A stretch of DNA of 64,000 nucleotides from JAEMQF01 sp963850525 (GCA_963850525.1 CAWKLQ010000008.1:1302001-1366000); one strand, 5' to 3'; numbered from the stretch's first letter, positions 45,890 through 56,848 are shown. The notes: generated by a model from the letters alone, not told the origin. Made by a program: numbers and translations.

Positions 45890-46473
45890 ACGTGGCTCGG
45901 CGCATCCGGCAAGTGCACGCCGACAGCGTGTCGCCTTCGGCGTGGCGCAACGGCGGTGGGCAAACGCGTGAACTGCTGACCCGCCCCGCAGAAGGTGAAT
46001 GGCAACTGCGAATCAGCCTGGCCGACATCACTCGCGACGGCCCGTTTTCGGCGTTTCCGGGCGTGCAGCGCTGGTTCGGCGTGATCGCCGGCGCCGGTGT
46101 GGCGCTTCGCTTTGGCCAGGAGGTGCGCAAAGTCACCGCAGACTCCTCTGCGTTCGAGTTCGATGGCGCTGCAGCGCCCGAATGTTCGCTGCTCGACGGG
46201 CCGACGCGAGATTTGAACCTGATGGTGCGCAAGGGTCAGGCGCGAATGTCGCGCGTGCAGGCAGGTCAGGCGTGGGACGAGCCGTTCGACGAGCGTGGCA
46301 TGTTCACCACCGTCGCGGGAACGCTGCGCTGCAACGCAGACGAAGCCATCGCGCTGCCCGCCTTGACATTGGTCTGGGATCTCGGCGCTGAGCCGTGCCG
46401 CTTCGAGCCGGTGTCAACCGGCGCTGCGGGTTGGTGGCTCGGCTGGTCAGCGCTGGACGGGAGGCGCGCGTGA
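45886..46473 (+). CDS. hutD: HutD-family protein
   Basis: 195 aa from GTG 45886, overlapping the phyH stop. The HutD pattern is SVSPSAWRNGGGQTRELL, WQLRISLADITRDGPFSAFPGVQRWF and LDGPTRDLNLMVRKG (cupin-like). HutD is found in histidine-utilisation operons and is thought to tune them; its exact biochemical role is debated. The stop overlaps the hutG start (GTGA). The catabolic genes hutH, hutU and hutI are not in the window. Confidence 0.85.
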   Translation: MNVARRIRQVHADSVSPSAWRNGGGQTRELLTRPAEGEWQLRISLADITRDGPFSAFPGVQRWFGVIAGAGVALRFGQEVRKVTADSSAFEFDGAAAPECSLLDGPTRDLNLMVRKGQARMSRVQAGQAWDEPFDERGMFTTVAGTLRCNADEAIALPALTLVWDLGAEPCRFEPVSTGAAGWWLGWSALDGRRA

Positions 46474-47276
46474 CGCGGGAACCGGCCACCTTCACCCTGC
46501 ATCGCGGCACGACGCCGCTGCTCGTCAGCGTGCCGCACGCAGGAACAGAGATTCCACAAGATCTGCGGCCTCACTTCGTGCCACGCGCTGCCGACGTGGA
46601 GGACACCGATTGGCACCTCGAGCGGCTTTACGCGTTCGTCAAGAAACTCGGCGCGAGCCTGATCGTTCCGCGCTTTTCGCGCTATGTGGTCGACCTGAAC
46701 CGCCCGCCCGACAACAAGCCGATGTATGCGAACGCGAACAACACGGAGCTGTGCCCGACGCGGTTTTTCAGCGGCGATCCGCTCTACCGCGAGGGTGCGG
46801 CGCCGGGTCAGGCAGAAGTCGCGCGCCGCGTCGACAAATACTGGCGCCCCTACCACGCGGCGGTCGCGCTCGAACTCGCACGCCTCAAGGAATGGCACGG
46901 CCACGCGGTTCTGTTCGACGCGCACAGCATCAAGTCGGAGTTGCCGTGGCTCTTTGAAGGGCGCCTGAACGATCTGAACCTGGGCACGGTGGGCGCAACG
47001 AGCTGTGCGCCCGAACTGCGCGAGGCGCTCGTCGCGGTGCTCGAGTTGCAGCCCTTGTTCACGCAGGTCGTCGACGGGCGCTTCAAAGGCGGCCACATCA
47101 CGCGCCACTATGGCCGGCCGGCACAAGGCATTCACGCCGTGCAGCTCGAGATGTGCTGGTCGTGCTACATGCGCGAAGAACCCCCCTGGGCGCATGACGC
47201 GCAGCAGGCCGCGCGCGTGCAACCGGTGTTGAAGTCGCTCGTCGGTGCGATGCTCGATTGGAGACCGAATGACTGA
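46470..47276 (+). CDS. hutG: N-formylglutamate deformylase/amidohydrolase
   Basis: 268 aa from GTG 46470, overlapping hutD. Signatures: LLVSVPHAGTEIP, VEDTDWHLERLYAF, YVVDLNRPPDNKPMY, FDAHSIKSELPWLFEGRLNDLNLGT, and HYGRPAQGIHAVQLEMCWSCYM. It hydrolyses N-formyl-L-glutamate to glutamate and formate, the last step of the five-step histidine route. Without hutH/U/I nearby it may serve a split pathway or a formyl-amino-acid substrate. Confidence 0.88.
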   Translation: MTREPATFTLHRGTTPLLVSVPHAGTEIPQDLRPHFVPRAADVEDTDWHLERLYAFVKKLGASLIVPRFSRYVVDLNRPPDNKPMYANANNTELCPTRFFSGDPLYREGAAPGQAEVARRVDKYWRPYHAAVALELARLKEWHGHAVLFDAHSIKSELPWLFEGRLNDLNLGTVGATSCAPELREALVAVLELQPLFTQVVDGRFKGGHITRHYGRPAQGIHAVQLEMCWSCYMREEPPWAHDAQQAARVQPVLKSLVGAMLDWRPND

Positions 47277-47358
47277 CTGGGCGTTCCGTTCGAACAGACG
47301 CTCGACGCGTTGATCTTCGCCGCCCACGCAGCCGCAATCGAGACGGGCCCAGGGATTT
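47277..47358 (+). other. Possible gene remnant after hutG
   Basis: Directly after the hutG stop, in the same frame, the sequence reads LGVPFEQTLDALIFAAHAAA then IETGPGISQ-stop, with no start codon. The DALIFAA segment recalls the C-terminal region of amidohydrolases such as HutF. It may be a remnant or chance reading; support is weak. Confidence 0.25.
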
Positions 47359-47359
47359 C

Positions 47360-48568
47360 TCAGTAGTTCAACCCCACCGCCCCACGCACATCGTGCATCG
47401 TCTCGCGCGCCACCGTGCGCGCGCGCTCCGTGCCGGCCTCGACGATGCGGTGCACTTTTTTCGGGTCGGCGAGGTAGGGCGCGGCGCGCTCGCGCCAGGG
47501 TTGCTGCTCGCGCAGCACGGCGTCGATGACGGGCTGCTTGCACTCCAGGCAGCCGATGCCTGCGCTCGTGCAGCCGGCGTAGGCCCATTCCTTGGTCGGT
47601 GCGTCGCTGTAGACCTGATGGAACTGCCACACCGGGCAGCGCTCCGGGTCGCCCTTGTCGCTGCGGCGCACGCGCTGCGGGTCGGTGGGCATGCGTTTGA
47701 TCTTGCGCTCGACTTCGGCCGGGTCTTCACGCATCGCGATCGTATTGCCGTAGCTCTTGCTCATCTTGCCGCCGTCAAGTCCCGGCAATTTCGTGACTTC
47801 GGTGTGCAGCGCCTGCGGCTCAGTCAGGATGGTTTTGCCCGTGCCTCGCAAGTGGCCGGCGAGCAACTCGGTTTCGCCGACGGTCCAGCCGGCAATCGAC
47901 GCGGCGGCTCTGCTGAGCAGGGCGTCGCCCTTGGCCACGGCTTCGGCGGCGCCGGTTTCGCCGAAGGCCTTGCGCTGCTTCTCGAGGTAGCGCGCGTCGT
48001 CCTTGCTCAGTTTGGCGATCGCCGCCGCCGCTTGCGCGTCGAACTCGGGCGAGCGCCCGTACAAATGGTTGAAGCGCCGCGCCACTTCGCGCGTCAGCTC
48101 GACGTGCGACGCCTGGTCTTCGCCCACGGGAACGAATGCCGCCTTGTAGATCAGGATGTCGGCCGCCTGCAGCAGCGGGTAACCGAGAAAGCCGTAGGTC
48201 GCGAGATCGCGGTCCTTGAGCTTTTCCATCTGGTCCTTGTAGGTCGGCACACGTTCCAGCCAGCCGAGCGGCGTTCCCATCGCGAGCAGCGTGAACAGCT
48301 CGGCGTGTTCGGGCAAGCGGCTCTGGATGAAGATCGTGCAGCGCTCCGGGTCCAGGCCGGCGGCGATCCAATCGATCACCATGTCGTAGACCGACTTTTC
48401 GATCACGGCGCGGTCTTCGTAGTGCGTCGTCAGCGCGTGCCAGTCGGCGACGAAGTAAAAGCACTCGAAGTCGTCTTGCAAGCGCACCCAGTTCTTCAGC
48501 GCACCGTGGTAGTGGCCCAGGTGCAGCGCGCCGGTGGGGCGCATGCCGGAGAGAACGCGTTGTTTCAT
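47360..48568 (-). CDS. trpS: Tryptophanyl-tRNA synthetase
   Basis: 402 aa class I synthetase. LSGMRPTGALHLGHYHGALKNW holds the HIGH-type motif and GLDGGKMSKSYGNTI the KMSKS motif. Between them an insertion (roughly residues 185-245) makes the protein longer than the ~330 aa of E. coli TrpRS; such long forms occur in beta-proteobacteria. It charges tRNA-Trp. Convergent with hutG and divergent from purN. Confidence 0.95.
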   Translation of the reverse strand: MKQRVLSGMRPTGALHLGHYHGALKNWVRLQDDFECFYFVADWHALTTHYEDRAVIEKSVYDMVIDWIAAGLDPERCTIFIQSRLPEHAELFTLLAMGTPLGWLERVPTYKDQMEKLKDRDLATYGFLGYPLLQAADILIYKAAFVPVGEDQASHVELTREVARRFNHLYGRSPEFDAQAAAAIAKLSKDDARYLEKQRKAFGETGAAEAVAKGDALLSRAAASIAGWTVGETELLAGHLRGTGKTILTEPQALHTEVTKLPGLDGGKMSKSYGNTIAMREDPAEVERKIKRMPTDPQRVRRSDKGDPERCPVWQFHQVYSDAPTKEWAYAGCTSAGIGCLECKQPVIDAVLREQQPWRERAAPYLADPKKVHRIVEAGTERARTVARETMHDVRGAVGLNY

Positions 48569-48667
48569 GGTGAGGCACTCATCGAGGCGCGAATTGTAGG
48601 GGCGAGGTTTCTGCGCGAGCTTCGCTTCGAGTCGACAACTGAGGGCGGCCGATACACTGCGCAGCCA

Positions 48668-49303
48668 ATGAAAACAATCGTCATCCTGATCTCCGGGCGC
48701 GGCAGCAACATGCGCTCACTGATCGAGGCGTGCGACGCGCAGGCGTGGGACGCGAGGGTTGCGGCGGTGATCAGCAACCGGCCCGACGCGGCAGGGCTCG
48801 AATTTGCGCGCGAACGCGGCATCGCCACTTGCGTCGTGAATCACCGCGACTTCGCGACGCGCGCGTTGTTCGACGCGGCGCTTGCGCAAGCGGTGGCCCG
48901 CCATGCACCGGACATCGTCGCCCTCGCCGGCTTCATGCGCATCCTGGGCAGCGATTTCGTGCAGCGCTTTGCCGGCCGATTGATCAACATCCACCCCTCG
49001 CTGCTGCCGGCGTTCACGGGCTTGCACACGCACCGCCGCGCCATCGAGGCGGGCTGCAAGCTCGCCGGGGCCACCGTGCACTTCGTGACCTCGGAGCTCG
49101 ACCACGGGCCGATCATTGCGCAGGCTGCCGTTCCCGTGCTGCCCGGCGATACGGAAGAGCTGCTCGCGCAGCGTGTGCTCGAGCGCGAGCACGTGCTCTA
49201 CCCGCTGGCAGTGGGTTGGATGGTGCGCGGCGTGCTGCGCATCGACGGCAGCAAAGTCGGCGTCACTACCGGCGAGCCGCAGTTGTTGGGCGACGTTTGC
49301 TGA
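48668..49303 (+). CDS. purN: Phosphoribosylglycinamide formyltransferase
   Basis: 211 aa from ATG 48668. MKTIVILISGRGSNMRSLIEA is the phosphate-binding start, and INIHPSLLPAFTGLHTHRRAIEAG with VTSELDHGPIIAQAAVPV gives the catalytic Asn/His and Asp. It transfers a formyl group from 10-formyl-THF to GAR in purine synthesis. The next gene rsmB starts 2 nt after its stop. Confidence 0.95.
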   Translation: MKTIVILISGRGSNMRSLIEACDAQAWDARVAAVISNRPDAAGLEFARERGIATCVVNHRDFATRALFDAALAQAVARHAPDIVALAGFMRILGSDFVQRFAGRLINIHPSLLPAFTGLHTHRRAIEAGCKLAGATVHFVTSELDHGPIIAQAAVPVLPGDTEELLAQRVLEREHVLYPLAVGWMVRGVLRIDGSKVGVTTGEPQLLGDVC

Positions 49304-49304
49304 G

Positions 49305-50564
49305 ATGCGCTCGAAGAACCTGTTGGAGCTCGCGACTGACCTGTTGCGCGAGGTCTTGAAGTTCGAGCATCCCGCCGACGCGCTGGTGTCGAACTTCTTT
49401 CGTGAGCATCGAGGCCTGGGGCCGCGCGAACGCCACGCGCTGGCGGAGACCGCGTACGACGTGGTCCGGCGCCTGCCCAGCTACCGGCACTTGGCGCAGT
49501 CGGGAAGCGGGGCCGTGGAGCGGCGTCTGGCGATCATCGGCTGGCAGGGCGGCGCGGGCCCCTTGCGCGCAGCGCTGACGGACGCAGAACAGCGCTGGCA
49601 GGAACAAGTGGTCGCAGTCGACCGCTCGAGCCTGCCCGAGCCGCTGCGCCACAACTTGGCGCCGTGGATGGCACACGCGCTGCAAGCCGAGTTGGGCGAG
49701 CAGTTCTGGCCTTTGGTGGAAGCGATCGATCACGCCGCGCCGCTCGACTTGCGCGTGAACACGTTCAAGACCAAACGCGAAGCCGCAGCCGCCAAGCTTC
49801 GCGAAAGCGGCGTCGAAGCCCTCCCGACACCCTTTTCACCCATGGGCTTGCGCATCGCCGGCAAGCCCGCGCTGCAAAAGCTGGAGATTTTTCAGTCCGG
49901 CGAAGTTGAAGTGCAAGACGAAGGCAGCCAGTTGTTGGCACTGCTGCTCGACCCACGACGTGGCGAGATGGTCGTCGATTTTTGTGCCGGCGCGGGAGGC
50001 AAGACTTTGGCGCTCGGCGCGGCGATGCGCAACACAGGGCGTTTGTATGCCTTCGACGTTTCCGGCCACCGCCTCGCAGCGCTGAAGCCGCGCCTGGCGC
50101 GAAGTGGCTTGTCCAACGTGCACCCGGTGCAAATTGCCCACGAGCGCGACGAACGAATCAAGCGCCTGGCCGGCAAGATCGACCGCGTTCTGGTGGACGC
50201 GCCGTGCTCGGGGCTGGGCACGCTGCGGCGCAATCCTGACCTCAAATGGCGCCAGACTCCCGAGACGGTGCGGGCCCTGCAGGCGCAGCAAGCGCTCATT
50301 CTCAATGGCGCGGCGAAGCTGCTCAAGCCGGGTGGGCGCCTCGTCTATGCGACGTGCAGCCTGTTGCGCGCGGAAAACGAGGACGTTGCGCGCCAGTTCA
50401 GCGCGGCGCATTTGGCAGATTTCACCGAATTGCCAGCGCTGGTCGCCTTGTCCGCCGCCCACGCTGGGCAGGCCGAGCTCCTGGTCGACGGCAATTTCCT
50501 CAGACTGTGGCCGCACCGCCACAGTACCGACGGCTTCTTTGCCGCCGTGTGGACTCGGCATTGA
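49305..50564 (+). CDS. rsmB: RsmB/NOP-family RNA (cytosine-5)-methyltransferase
   Basis: 419 aa from ATG 49305, just after the purN stop. SAM-binding FCAGAGGKTLALGAAM, motif IV VDAPCSGLGTLRRNPDLKW and motif VI VYATCSLLRAENEDV carry the two Cys of the m5C mechanism. The N-terminal region is shorter than in E. coli RsmB and a full NusB-like domain is not obvious. 16S rRNA C967 is the usual target; another RNA cannot be ruled out. Confidence 0.85.
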   Translation: MRSKNLLELATDLLREVLKFEHPADALVSNFFREHRGLGPRERHALAETAYDVVRRLPSYRHLAQSGSGAVERRLAIIGWQGGAGPLRAALTDAEQRWQEQVVAVDRSSLPEPLRHNLAPWMAHALQAELGEQFWPLVEAIDHAAPLDLRVNTFKTKREAAAAKLRESGVEALPTPFSPMGLRIAGKPALQKLEIFQSGEVEVQDEGSQLLALLLDPRRGEMVVDFCAGAGGKTLALGAAMRNTGRLYAFDVSGHRLAALKPRLARSGLSNVHPVQIAHERDERIKRLAGKIDRVLVDAPCSGLGTLRRNPDLKWRQTPETVRALQAQQALILNGAAKLLKPGGRLVYATCSLLRAENEDVARQFSAAHLADFTELPALVALSAAHAGQAELLVDGNFLRLWPHRHSTDGFFAAVWTRH

Positions 50565-50707
50565 AGCCAGCGCAATCGGCGCCACATTGCACGAATTGAA
50601 CGCGGATTGACAGTGGCATCCACTCGTTTCCTCTCAGGTACGCGCCTGAGTTACCGACCCTACAATGCCCACTCGATCTGCCGCTCGGCACAAAGGACCC
50701 CCCTGCA

Positions 50708-51931
50708 ATGAATCTGCTCGCCTCCCTCGGTGACGGCCTGTTGGCCTGGTTGGCCTACGGCCTGGTCGACGCCAACTGGTGGCAGATCGTGCTGTTCACG
50801 CTCGTGACAACGCACATCACGATTGCCGGCGTGACGATCTTCCTGCACCGCGCCCAGGCGCACAAGGCGCTGGATTTGCACGCGATTCCGTCGCACTTTT
50901 TCCGCTTCTGGCTGTGGCTGGGAACGGGTCAGGAAACCAAGGAATGGGTCGCGGTGCACCGCAAGCACCATGCGAAGTGCGAAACCGATGAGGACCCGCA
51001 CAGCCCGCAGACGCGTGGCATCAGGACGGTGTTGCTGACGGGCACCGAGCTCTATCGGGTCGAGGCGAAGAACGTCGAAACGCAAGAGAAATACGGCCGC
51101 GGCACGCCTGACGACTGGCTCGAGCGCAACCTCTACACGCGCTACAGCTGGCAAGGCGTGGGTGTCATGCTGGCGATCGACCTGATGCTGTTCGGCGCCG
51201 TCGGCGCCACGGTCTGGGCGGTGCAAATGGTCTGGATCCCGGTGACTGCGGCGGGAATCATCAATGGCCTGGGCCACTGGTGGGGCTATCGCAATTTCGA
51301 AGCGCCCGACGCGTCGACGAACATCGTGCCCTGGGGCATCATCATCGGCGGCGAGGAGTTGCACAACAACCACCACACCTACCCGACGTCGGCCAAGCTG
51401 TCGGTCAAGCCGTTCGAATTCGACATCGGCTGGCTCTACATCCGCATCCTCGAGGTCATGGGTCTGGCCACGGTGCGCAAGACGCCGCCGCTGCTCAAGC
51501 TGGGCGCCGTCAAGGCGGTGGCCGACTCCAAGACGCTGGAAGCGATCATTTCGAACCGCTACGAAGTGATGGCCAAATACGCAGGCAATCTGCGCCGCGC
51601 GTGCCGTGCTGAAGTGGATCGGCTCAAGGCCGAGGGCGCTGCCGGGCACGCCAAACTCGCGAGCATGGAGTTGGCCAGGCGCTGGCTGCACCGCGACGAA
51701 GACAAGATTCCCAAAGGCGTGAAAGCACAGCTCGCCCAAGCCATGGCGAACAGCCCGCGGCTGGCCAAGCTGGTGGCGATGCGCGAAGAACTGCGCCAAC
51801 TCTGGACGCGCACCAACGTGTCGGTCGAACAGCTCGTCGCCGACCTGCAGGCCTGGTGCGGCAAGGCCGAGGAGAGTGGCATCGCTGCGCTGCAGGAATT
51901 CGCGCTCAAACTGCGCGCTGCGCACGCGTAG
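50708..51931 (+). CDS. Membrane fatty-acid desaturase (delta-9 type)
   Basis: 407 aa. The three His boxes of acyl-CoA/acyl-lipid desaturases are present: HRAQAH, HRKHHA and HNNHHT, with membrane segments on either side (LVTTHITIAGVTIFL, GVMLAIDLMLFGAVGATVWAV). A di-iron centre uses O2 to insert a cis double bond. A long charged C-terminal tail (about residues 290-407) extends past the catalytic core and is predicted helical. A bidirectional terminator follows. Confidence 0.9.
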   Translation: MNLLASLGDGLLAWLAYGLVDANWWQIVLFTLVTTHITIAGVTIFLHRAQAHKALDLHAIPSHFFRFWLWLGTGQETKEWVAVHRKHHAKCETDEDPHSPQTRGIRTVLLTGTELYRVEAKNVETQEKYGRGTPDDWLERNLYTRYSWQGVGVMLAIDLMLFGAVGATVWAVQMVWIPVTAAGIINGLGHWWGYRNFEAPDASTNIVPWGIIIGGEELHNNHHTYPTSAKLSVKPFEFDIGWLYIRILEVMGLATVRKTPPLLKLGAVKAVADSKTLEAIISNRYEVMAKYAGNLRRACRAEVDRLKAEGAAGHAKLASMELARRWLHRDEDKIPKGVKAQLAQAMANSPRLAKLVAMREELRQLWTRTNVSVEQLVADLQAWCGKAEESGIAALQEFALKLRAAHA

Positions 51932-51980
51932 TCGGCATCCCCCCGGCCGGCGTCGCGAAAGCAGCGCCGCGCCGAAAGCA

Positions 51981-52005
51981 AAAAGGGTCGCTCAGCGACC
52001 CTTTT
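51981..52005. terminator. Bidirectional intrinsic terminator
   Basis: AAAAGGGTCGC-TCA-GCGACCCTTTT is a perfect 11-bp stem with a 3-nt loop, flanked by A and T runs. It serves the desaturase gene (plus) and rpmG (minus), which converge on it. Confidence 0.92.
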
Positions 52006-52026
52006 CTGATTCCGGCAGGCGAAGCG

Positions 52027-52194
52027 CTACTTGATCTTCGCTTCCTTGTACATGACGTGCTTGCGAGCCTTCGGATCGAACTTCATGATTTCGAGCTTCT
52101 CGGGCGTCGTCTTCTTGTTCTTGTCAGTTGTGTAGAAGTGACCGGTTCCTGCCGACGACTGCAGCTTGATCTTTTCGCGTCCACCTTTGGCCAT
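52027..52194 (-). CDS. rpmG: 50S ribosomal protein bL33
   Basis: 55 aa: [46 protein letters not shown]. No Cys residues, so the zinc-free form. GAGGAG lies 8-9 nt before the ATG at 52194. Standard rpmB-rpmG pair. Confidence 0.97.
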   Translation of the reverse strand: MAKGGREKIKLQSSAGTGHFYTTDKNKKTTPEKLEIMKFDPKARKHVMYKEAKIK

Positions 52195-52220
52195 TTGTTC
52201 GACTCCTCTTGTCTAGACGC

Positions 52221-52454
52221 TTAGATCTCGCCGCGCGCGCGCAGCTCGGCGACGATTTGATCGATGCCGACCTTGTCGATCATGCGCAAACCGGCGTTCG
52301 AGATGCGCAGCCGCACCCAGCGGTTTTCGGTCTCCAACCAGAACCTGCGGTAGTGCAGGTTCGGCAGAAAACGCCGCTTGGTTCGGTTGTTGGCGTGGGA
52401 CACATTGTTCCCCACCATTGGGCGCTTGCCCGTGACTTGACAGACGCGTGCCAT
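52221..52454 (-). CDS. rpmB: 50S ribosomal protein bL28
   Basis: 77 aa: [59 protein letters not shown]. Conserved length. It lies 26 nt upstream of rpmG on the same strand. Confidence 0.97.
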   Translation of the reverse strand: MARVCQVTGKRPMVGNNVSHANNRTKRRFLPNLHYRRFWLETENRWVRLRISNAGLRMIDKVGIDQIVAELRARGEI

Positions 52455-52511
52455 GACTGTTCCGTGAATGGTTCGAGTGCGCGTGGCCGGGCTCGGCCAG
52501 CGAAGCCGCGC

Positions 52512-52517
52512 AGTATA
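52512..52517 (-). promoter_or_regulatory. Candidate -10 box of rpmB-rpmG promoter
   Basis: TATACT on the minus strand (AGTATA on plus) lies about 60 nt before rpmB. The matching -35 is weak, so the assignment is tentative. Confidence 0.4.
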
Positions 52518-52555
52518 GCGGGATTTGGCGCCATGCAGCCGGCCGGCCGCTGCGC

Positions 52556-53524
<969 letters not shown>

Positions 53525-53743
53525 CTATGGGTTGAGTGCAGCGACGCCGACACTTGAAAACGCGGAAGTTCTTGGTGAGTGCCGCAAGGCGCCGTAAGAT
53601 TGCCCACCCTGGCCTCAGCCAGCCCGCGAGGGCCCATGCTGTGCCGGAGTGGAGCGGTTCAGGAGGGGCATGAATGTTAACCATCGCTGTGGCAACGGCA
53701 CCCCGCTTGAGATCAATACCCCAATAACGAAAGGCGATTCCGT

Positions 53744-54409
53744 ATGGCGATGCTCTCCAATCTCGACCTGATCCGGCGTGTCCCGCTGTTCTCGTTGCTC
53801 ACCAACGACCAGGCCCAAGGAATTGCCGACGCGGTGGTCAAGCGGCGCTATCGGCGCAGCGAAATCGTTGTCGAGTTCGGCAAGAAGTCGAACGCGCTGT
53901 TCATCCTGCTCACCGGGCGCGCGCGTGTGTTGACCGCCGATTCGCGCGGCCGCGAAGTCATTCTCGCGGTGCTCCAGCCGGGCGACTACGTGGGCGAGAT
54001 GAGCTTGATCGACAACGAGCCGCATTCGGCGACAGTGCGCGCCGAAGTGCAGACCGACATGCTGATCCTGGGCCGAGCCGAATTCGCGCGCTGCCTGCCG
54101 GAAAATTCGAGCCTGTCGTACGCCATCATGCGCGGCCTCGTGCACCGCCTGCGCAGCGCGGACCGGCAAATCGAATCGCTCGCCCTGCTCGATGTGTATG
54201 GCCGCGTCGCGCGTACGTTGCTCGAGATGGCCGAAGTCGACGGCGACATGAAGATCATCCGCAACAAGGTCTCGCGCCAAGACCTGGCGAAAATCGTTGG
54301 CGCGTCGCGCGAAATGGTCAGCCGCGTCATGAAAGACCTGGAAGAGCGCGGCATGGTGCAGACCCAGGAAAACGGCTCCGTCATCATCAAGGAGCTGGCG
54401 AACCGTTGA
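53744..54409 (+). CDS. Crp/Fnr-family transcriptional regulator
   Basis: 221 aa. The N-terminal cNMP-binding barrel includes RYRRSEIVVEFGKKSNALFILLTGRARV and GEMSLIDNEPHSATVRAE. The C-terminal winged HTH is VSRQDLAKIVGASREMVSRVMKDLEERG. In E. coli CRP the loop has Arg-Ser (ERSA); here it is His-Ser (PHSA), so cAMP binding may differ. There are no Cys residues for an FNR iron-sulphur cluster. AAAGG lies ~10 nt upstream. Ligand and targets unknown. It sits between trxB and ftsK, a common beta-proteobacterial order. Confidence 0.88.
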   Translation: MAMLSNLDLIRRVPLFSLLTNDQAQGIADAVVKRRYRRSEIVVEFGKKSNALFILLTGRARVLTADSRGREVILAVLQPGDYVGEMSLIDNEPHSATVRAEVQTDMLILGRAEFARCLPENSSLSYAIMRGLVHRLRSADRQIESLALLDVYGRVARTLLEMAEVDGDMKIIRNKVSRQDLAKIVGASREMVSRVMKDLEERGMVQTQENGSVIIKELANR

Positions 54410-54479
54410 GTCGCTTGGGCTCGTTTGCCGTCTGCCCAGGTGCGCCTGACCGGCGCGCACTATCGCCGACAATCGGCCC

Positions 54480-56846
54480 ATGACTTTTCCACTGGGTTCG
54501 CTCCGCGCTGAAGGCGCAGCGCCGCAGGCCCCGCCCGGCGGCGGATCGGCTGGCGCGGCATCGGCCGGCCAGCGCGCCCGGCGCGGCAATTTGCGGCTTG
54601 CCGCGAGCGCCTGGGTCGCGCTCAGTGCCGTGCTCTGGGTGCTCGCCGTCCTCGCGCTGGCCAGCCACCACCCGGCCGACTCGGCGTTCACGACCTCGGG
54701 CAGCGGCGGCGCCACGCACAACCTGGTGGGTGTGCTGGGTGCATGGCTGTCCGACCTGGCCTTTTTTTGCTTCGGCTATTCCGCGTGGTGGGTCATTGCC
54801 GCGACAGCGCGTGCCTGGCTTGCCGTGCTGGCGCGACGGCTGCGCGGCGCGCCTGACGCAGCCGGCGGCGAGTCGACGTTCGCACGCTGGGCCACTTGGC
54901 CGGGTTTGACCTTGCTGCTCTGCGCGAGCACGGCGCTCGAGTGGACGCGCCTCTACCAATGGGAAAGCCTGGTCGCCGGCGGGCGCGCAGGCGGTGCGCT
55001 CGGCTACACCTTGGGGACGGCGAGCACCACCTTGCTCGGCTTTGCCGGCTCGGGCGTGTTCTGGATCGCCGCGGGCGTTGCCGGTGTCGCGCTGACCTTC
55101 GGCTTTTCCTGGCTGCGCCTGGCCGAGCGCATCGGCGCCTGGCTCGAGGGCTTGCGCGAGCGGCGCGCCCTGCGCATCGAGCGCATCGAGGACCAGCGCC
55201 TGGGCGCAGAGGCGTTGCGCGAGCGAGAGCATGTCGTGCAAGCCGAACACGCCTTGCTCGAAGACCATGACCCGATCCTGATCCAGCCTGCGGTGCAGGG
55301 CGTCGTGAAGTCAGCGCGGATTGAGAAGGAGCGCCAGCAGCCCTTGTTCATTGAGCTCGCCGACACCAAACTGCCGCAAGTCGACCTGCTCGACGCATCG
55401 ACGGCACGCATGGAATCCGTATCGAGCGACTCGCTGGAAATGACGTCGCGCCTGATCGAGAAAAAGCTGCGCGACTTCGGCGTCGAAGTGCGCGTCGTCG
55501 CGGCCTCGCCCGGCCCGGTGATCACACGCTACGAAATCGAGCCGGCCACGGGCGTGAAAGGCGCGCAAGTCGTGAACCTGGCGCGCGATCTGGCGCGTGC
55601 GCTCAGCCTGGTGAGCATTCGCGTCGTCGAGATCGTTCCCGGCAAGACGACGATGGCGCTGGAACTCCCCAACGCCAAACGCCAGACGATCCGCCTGTCG
55701 GAGATTCTGGGTTCGCAGGTCTACAACGACGCGGCCAGCCTGCTCACCATGGGCCTGGGCAAAGACATCGTCGGCGCGCCGGTCGTCGCCGACCTGGGCA
55801 AGATGCCGCACTGCCTGGTCGCGGGCACCACCGGGTCGGGCAAGTCGGTGGGCATCAACGCGATGATCCTGAGCCTGCTCTACAAGGCCGAAGCGCGCGA
55901 CGTGCGCATGATTTTGATCGACCCGAAGATGCTCGAGATGAGCGTCTACGAAGGCATTCCGCACCTGCTGTGCCCGGTGGTGACGGACATGAAACAGGCG
56001 GCCAACGCGCTGAACTGGGGTGTGGGCGAGATGGAACGGCGCTACAAGCTGATGAGCAAGCTCGGCGTGCGCAACCTCGGCGGCTACAACAAGAAGATCT
56101 CGGAAGCGATCGAGCAAGGCACGCCACTGACGAACCCGTTCAGCCTCACGCCGGATTCGCCCGAGCCGCTGGAGCGCCTGCCCTTTGTCGTGATCGTGAT
56201 CGACGAGCTTGCTGACCTGATGATGGTCGTGGGCAAGAAGATCGAAGAACTGATCGCGCGCCTCGCGCAGAAGGCACGTGCCTCGGGGATTCACTTGATT
56301 CTGGCGACACAGCGGCCGAGCGTGGACGTGATCACCGGCCTCATCAAGGCGAACATCCCGACACGCTTGAGCTTCCAGGTGAGCAGCAAGATCGACAGCC
56401 GCACCATCCTCGACCAGATGGGCGCCGAAGCGCTGCTCGGCATGGGCGACATGCTGTACATGCCCTCGGGAACCGGCTTGCCGATCCGCGTGCACGGCGC
56501 GTTCGTCAGCGACGAAGAAGTGCACCGCGTCGTCGCCTACCTGAAGAGCCAGGGCGAGCCGAACTACATCGAAGGCATTCTGGAAGGCGGCGTTCTCGAC
56601 GGCGAGGGCGGCGACGTCTTGGTGGGCGAAGGTGCAGGCGGGGGCGAGAGCGATGCGCTTTACGACCAGGCCGTCGCCGTGGTGCTGCAGCACCGGCGCG
56701 CCTCGATCTCGCTCGTGCAACGCCACTTGCGAATCGGCTACAACCGCGCCGCGCGGCTGCTCGAGCAGATGGAAAAATCGGGCTTGGTCTCGACGATGTC
56801 GAGCAATGGCAATCGCGACATCATGATTCCGGCGCATCAGGAGTGA
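54480..56846 (+). CDS. ftsK: DNA translocase FtsK
   Basis: 788 aa. About four N-terminal membrane segments ([47 protein letters not shown]), an Arg/Glu-rich linker, the motor domain with Walker [39 protein letters not shown] and [25 protein letters not shown], and the DNA-binding gamma domain ([44 protein letters not shown]). It pumps chromosome ends through the septum and activates XerCD at dif. The linker is short, so it is an SpoIIIE-size form. Confidence 0.95.
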   Translation: MTFPLGSLRAEGAAPQAPPGGGSAGAASAGQRARRGNLRLAASAWVALSAVLWVLAVLALASHHPADSAFTTSGSGGATHNLVGVLGAWLSDLAFFCFGYSAWWVIAATARAWLAVLARRLRGAPDAAGGESTFARWATWPGLTLLLCASTALEWTRLYQWESLVAGGRAGGALGYTLGTASTTLLGFAGSGVFWIAAGVAGVALTFGFSWLRLAERIGAWLEGLRERRALRIERIEDQRLGAEALREREHVVQAEHALLEDHDPILIQPAVQGVVKSARIEKERQQPLFIELADTKLPQVDLLDASTARMESVSSDSLEMTSRLIEKKLRDFGVEVRVVAASPGPVITRYEIEPATGVKGAQVVNLARDLARALSLVSIRVVEIVPGKTTMALELPNAKRQTIRLSEILGSQVYNDAASLLTMGLGKDIVGAPVVADLGKMPHCLVAGTTGSGKSVGINAMILSLLYKAEARDVRMILIDPKMLEMSVYEGIPHLLCPVVTDMKQAANALNWGVGEMERRYKLMSKLGVRNLGGYNKKISEAIEQGTPLTNPFSLTPDSPEPLERLPFVVIVIDELADLMMVVGKKIEELIARLAQKARASGIHLILATQRPSVDVITGLIKANIPTRLSFQVSSKIDSRTILDQMGAEALLGMGDMLYMPSGTGLPIRVHGAFVSDEEVHRVVAYLKSQGEPNYIEGILEGGVLDGEGGDVLVGEGAGGGESDALYDQAVAVVLQHRRASISLVQRHLRIGYNRAARLLEQMEKSGLVSTMSSNGNRDIMIPAHQE

Positions 56847-56848
56847 TG

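Noticed and set aside
47393..48667. N-terminal extension of purN opposite trpS
   Set aside because: It is a shadow of trpS; PurN begins at MKTIVILISGRGSN (48668) with normal length.
53711..53724. TTGAGATCAA upstream of the crp-like gene as an FNR/ANR box
   Set aside because: The two half-sites lack the required 4-nt spacer (TTGAT-N4-ATCAA).
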